Source: Irpex lacteus (Eukaryota; Basidiomycota; Agaricomycetes; Polyporales; Irpicaceae). Taken from it: DNA of 64,000 nucleotides. Below, piece after piece: positions 59,837 to 64,000 of the stretch. How positions within the stretch are numbered: position 1 is the stretch's first letter; each line of letters opens with the position of its first letter. The stretch lies in contig MQVO02000073.1 of assembly GCA_001986395.2 (NCBI GenBank), forward strand, positions 1 through 64,000. The letters run 5' to 3'. Both the position numbers and the translations under genes were made by a program. The notes below the pieces were generated by a model that did not search any database, was not told the origin of the DNA, and saw nothing but the letters and a program-made list of their open reading frames with translations.

Positions 59837-60085
59837 GGTGCACTATTGGGGTGATAGGTGATAGTATGTGCGATGGATGAGTGTGGCCGAAGGCGGGCTT
59901 GATTCCAAGTCCGAGTGGCGTCCGTGTGTGCGCAAAGCCCTTTGTTCAAGTCTGAGTCCGTGAACCTCTCTCTTCTACCTCCATACTCTCTTCTACCTCC
60001 ATAGCCGTGACTTCACGCGAACGTCCACTTCAGGTAACGATAGTGCATAAGAGAGAAATAAATTGCTCACCTCTTCATTCGACAG
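59837..60085. promoter_or_regulatory. divergent promoter region of WD40 copy 2 and P copy 2
   Basis: 250 bp between two divergent start codons, including a direct repeat CTCTCTTCTACCTCCATA (about 59968-60003). It must hold both promoters. Confidence 0.45.
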
Positions 60086-61087
60086 ATGACTTCCTCCAAA
60101 GTGGTCAGATTCAAAACGACATGGACGAAGGATCCGGAGTCCCCAATCACAGACGTCTACATACCACATCCAACGTCTAAGCCTTCTATCCCAACACAGT
60201 GAGCTTGACACGCATGACTCGGTGGACTGTATCTGACTTTGCCGTCCTAGACTCAGTCTTTCGATTTCCGGTGGCTTTGAACATGAGAAACAGGAGCAAG
60301 CTGTGGCGGCCGCGCCGCCCGCGCCCGCAGCGGTAGCGCCGACTCGGATTAAGGAAGGACACCAGAAGGGAGGGGCATCCGTCGAGAACAAGAGCACTCT
60401 GGAGGCGGGGCGGGCTCGTGCAAACAAGAAACAGTCACCGCTGAAGGTCGTCATTCCTCCTAGGTATGATGTCCCTTCAGCATCATCTATCATCACTCAA
60501 CTTCTATACAGCATCGACACCTCGGACCTTTCAACCCCGCCCGCCTCGGAGGACGACAATGAGTTCCAAGAGACGGTACACCATCTTCATGAGCTCTGCG
60601 TACCGTACTTACCTTATATGCCATGCAGGCTGCCTTGGAAGCAGTGTCTCAGCGCAAGCAACGTACAATCCGCGACACAAACTTCATCATCTACTATTTC
60701 ACGTCTGTAGGATCAAAACGAATTCGAACGCCGCCGCAGATACCCATGTCGACGGGTATTCTACCCAACGATATCTATATCCACAGGGATGAGCGGGGCT
60801 TTCACGCATGGCGTTGCACCGCAATCCAACCTCGCAATCCACGTCTCACTTGGGTCGAGCTTCCGGAAGGCACCCAGGAGTCCATGGGAGGTGGGAAAGA
60901 CCGTATATTCGTGATTACGGAAACTGGGATGCCCGGATGGGTGGTGGGTCCGACTATAGACAGGAAGTACAAACGTGGAAGCCTACCGAAAACCCCGGCG
61001 AAGCAGGGTAAGAAGGGCAGCGAGAGAGGTGCGACTCTAAAGAAGGTGACTGGCGACGCCGGAAAGGGGAAGGGGAAAGGGGCATAA
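60086..61087 (+). CDS. uncharacterised Agaricomycete family P, copy 2
   Basis: Three exons (60086-60198, 60251-60575, 60629-61087) sum to exactly 299 codons; introns are 52 and 53 nt, GT-AG. The N-terminus is MTSSKVVRFKTTWTKDPESP; an Ala/Pro-rich linker (AAAPPAPAAVAPTR) follows. The conserved C-terminal domain has RTIRDTNFIIYYFTS, DIYIHRDERGFHAWRCTA, LTWVELPEGTQ and FVITETGMPGWVVGPTIDR. The tail is Lys/Gly rich (GKGKGKGA) and basic. It is the same family as the gene at 34534-35551. No function known; a basic tail would suit nucleic acid binding (inference). Confidence 0.75.
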
Positions 61088-61179
61088 GCTGAAGGAAAGG
61101 TTCTAATCGAGGAGCGGCTCTGATGAAAGCGACCGATGACACTGGAAAGGGTAAAGGTTCTAATTTGCGGATTCTATAG

Positions 61180-64000
61180 CTACTTGGGGCCTTTGTGTGG
61201 TCCCTTCTGCGCGATATCGTTCAGCTTGTTTTGATGTATATGATGCGTAATAATAGCTTTGCGACTTACTCTGAAACATGGCCTGACGTGGATGCAGCTT
61301 CGTGTGATGCCCGGCACCTGTACGGGATTGCAAGCGAAGTGGCAGACGATGTCGCTGACATCCAACAAAATCGTCTGCTTGCTTTTCCTCTTGTAGAAAA
61401 GGTGGCCGATGTCACCTAAGCTCCCAGATCTTCTCTGAGCAAGATAAAAGTCCCGCGAGACATCTTCGTTCTTCAGAGGCTCGAAACAGCGAACAGCCAC
61501 ATGAGTATAGAAGCCATCCGCATTACCGCCTAGACTCTGGATCATGATGGAGATGATCTGGGCCGGGTACCACTTTCCTGTAGGATAGTCACCGAACACC
61601 ACATAGCTATTATTTTCGCTAGTAGGCTTTGTAGAGTAAGTAGCCCTTCCGTAGGTGATAGAGCTCTGGAACAGAGCCTGGCGAGAAGGAACCGCATCAC
61701 GGTCTTTGTCACAGATGAGCAGGTACAGATCTGCCGGAATATCTTCTTTTTTGGTAGTATTGGAGTAGGTGATCTTGTTGTCGAAGTAGCCTCCACTCTC
61801 GCTTTGCAGAGTCCCTCGACCATCGCTATCAAAGGCGTTCATGAATGCAGCTCTCAAACCTTCCAGGCTTGGTGGAAGGCTGATCATAGATGTACGGATG
61901 TCCTGGGACATGCAGAGACGCCTCATCATCGTTAATTCCATCTCCCCTATCAAAGCCTTCCAAATGAGATGCTGAAAGCGAGAGGGAAAAGGGAAATAGG
62001 TGACACTTACCGGGTTTGGAGTTAGTGGGTACTTTTTGTAGCAGAAAGTTGATGCGCTCTAGGAAATTGGATCGTTGGCCAGGGGCAGGCCCAAATCTCT
62101 TCAGGGTCTCCCTAAGGTGCAGCGAGATGTGCTGGTTGGGGATCAGCCCCATGTGTGGGTAAAGCCGACGTAAACCGCGAAGATATTTCAACAAAAGATC
62201 GTAGGCGTAATCTGCTGCTCCTATGCTGGTACTTCTCATGAGCGCGACATCTGCTGCGATAGAAAAGTCCAGAAAATTCTCCAAAATTTGTCTCTCTCGT
62301 GAATCATCAGGGCATGTGCCCCAAATCCGAGGAAGTGCGCTCACGAGGATTACAGTGGTGGTAGTACGCAGAGCGTCCTGAGACAAAGTACCATGCGATT
62401 TGTTGCCCAAGTCGGAAGGGACTCTTCCGATCCAGGAAGGCAAAGTAATGCGCGCAATGTCTTGATGGATCTCAGACAGGATCTTGCTCCCCAATACGGC
62501 TGTTTTGACGTTTGGTGGGTCTTCTTTCTCGCCTTCCTGGGCACGTCTAGCTGTTTCCTGGACCATTAAACAATAGTATGAAGAGTCAGCAATTGTCTAC
62601 TACTACTGTGAATTCAGGCGTACCATCGCAAAGAGAACGTGAGATAGCTCTTCCCTTGTGACAGTGCGAAGATTTAGAGAGGAAGAGATGGAGGCTACAG
62701 ATGCTGAGGCGACTGCCACGCTGGGCATAGCCAGCAGCCTGGAAGGTTCTGCGCCTCTGGATAGGATGCTTAGAGCCAGCTGCGCATTGCCTACCTGGCT
62801 TTGGATCCTCGATGTAACCATAGACTCGAGGACCTTCTTACGAAGGTCTACCAAGGGCTTTTGCGTTTTCGCACGAAGGAGAACGGCTTCTCCTGTATGC
62901 AACTCATACTTGGAAGGCGGGTCATCTCTCCCAACCCGTGGCATGGGGTCCAGGGGATCTCCTTTGTCGTCTACTACGCCTTGTACCGCTCTCTACAGCG
63001 ATTTATTAGATAGATCAGCTCACAGATTTGAGAGAATCATACCCATTCCAGCAGGGTTTTGTAGAGAGCGGCTTTACGCCCCCCTGTACCTTCTCCGGCC
63101 ATGCGACAGCATTCCTTGAGGTATTTGGCACGAATCTCGCCAAGCTGCTTATCCGTTCCACGCATAACCATTTCCCAGGCGTGCTGCACTCTCACAGGAT
63201 CAAGATCCTCCTTCTTCTTCGACGAAGAGGGGCCGGTGTCTCCAAGACCATCTGGGAGGAGAGCGTTCATGTCCCAAATCACTCGGAGGTGATGATCGGC
63301 ATTGTTCGTCAGCAAATTGTGCGACAGCTCCACAGCTGTGAAACGAACTGCATCGAAGTAAGGAAGACGCAGAAGCTCTGTCCACCTGATGCCATACTTG
63401 TTGAAATGCCTCACTTGAGCGGCTGAGTCGAGGCCCTTCCATTCGATCGCGAGTCTCCTATGCTCCTCTGCGGTACGAGGTGCTGGCCAAGTCTCCGGAT
63501 CCAGATTATCAATGTCCTTCGCCTCCACTGGCACTGGGTACACCACTTGCCGATTCCGGATAACTTCTTCACAGCCATCAAATCCCCCAGCAGGAGCACT
63601 ATAGCTGCCTGGGCCAGACGGCCGTTTGGATATTTCTTGGTGGAGCTATAGTATACTCCGGGGTCCCAAAAATCGCAGAAAAGATCGACAACGAACTTCA
63701 AAACGTTATTGAGCTGTTCCAGTCTAGGCTCTCGGGGACCGGGGAAGACGCAGAAGATGAAGACATATTCTAGGTTATAGCAAATGTCGGGGGGGAGGTT
63801 ATGGCAGATGAGGCATATCGTGCCCACGCTGTACGATTTTCCTCCGTGCTTATTGAAGAAAGGGTTGAGGTTATCCATGCAGATGCTGAAAGCGAGACGA
63901 ATATCACTTGGGCCTTTGCAGGTAAAGAAGTTTTTCCCGTCCCGGGCCGCAGAAGTTCCTGAGGACCTCTCCGTCCCATATATCGAGGAGCTCCCCTTCA
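61180..64000 (-). pseudogene. Tnp2-type transposase, copy 2, 5' part outside window, frameshifted
   Basis: Minus-strand Tnp2 gene extending past the window end. Blocks in order: ICMDNLNPFFNKHGGKS, LICHNLPPDICYNLEYVF, VFPGPREPRLEQLNNVL, then KKLSGIGKWCTQCQ (63540-63570). Here the frame jumps one base (about 63505) before DIDNLDPETWPAPRTAEEHR. Further blocks are YGIRWTELLRLPYFDAVRF, LPSWIGRVPSDLG, IPNQHISLHLRETLKRFGP and a C-terminal domain ending in CIHVRPCFRV. Compared with copy 1 the order is the same. The single-base shift falls inside a conserved exon and would stop translation, so this copy is probably dead unless the base call is wrong. Confidence 0.75.

Overview
The window is nuclear DNA from a filamentous fungus, almost certainly an Agaricomycete (Basidiomycota). 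Genes are cut by many 45-60 nt GT-AG introns. Recognisable products include a fused ADE2, a membrane-anchored GH5 glucan glucosidase, RSA3, FHA-domain kinases and Tnp2-type transposases of the kind abundant in Agaricomycetes. A Rhizoctonia/Ceratobasidiaceae source would fit the transposon content, but the sequence alone does not prove it.

Layout. 1-7 kb holds conserved single-copy genes: the tail of an alpha/beta-hydrolase, RSA3 and ADE2 in a head-to-head pair, and a ten-exon glucan 1,3-beta-glucosidase. 7-17 kb is AT-rich and repeat-laden: members of an unnamed palindrome-centred element family, a gag relic broken by one of them, small MITEs, and a hAT-like MITE with a perfect 8-bp target duplication. 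17-27 kb has an HSP70 relic and two paralogous FHA-Ser/Thr kinases (Chk2/Cds1 type) in the same orientation; the second carries a 1.8-kb element inside a small intron. 28.6-49.4 kb holds a WD40 gene split by another copy of the element, a tail-anchored protein, three uncharacterised families (called P, Q and R here), a BTB-like gene and a Tnp2 transposase. 50-54.6 kb is a small secreted/membrane-like gene followed by nested MITEs. 54.7-64 kb repeats the theme with a second R, a second WD40, a second P and a second Tnp2 that runs off the end.

Two observations stand out. First, there are three complete and three partial copies of a non-autonomous element family. Its ends carry the motif ACGATTCCTGAG, its middle holds a long palindrome built around GGCGC-N10-GCGCC, and it contains a tRNA-like B box. 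It has no transposase. Copies have inserted into an intron, a WD40 exon and a gag gene. Second, four gene families (WD40 with C-terminal membrane anchor, P, R and Tnp2) occur together in two separate clusters with rearranged order, which suggests a multi-gene mobile or duplicated unit.

Single-base frameshifts in ADE2, the second WD40 gene and the second Tnp2 are either real lesions or base-call/assembly errors. Exon boundaries were read by eye. For nine genes or exon chains the inferred exons sum to a whole number of codons (or to one base off in ADE2), and these are the more reliable models.
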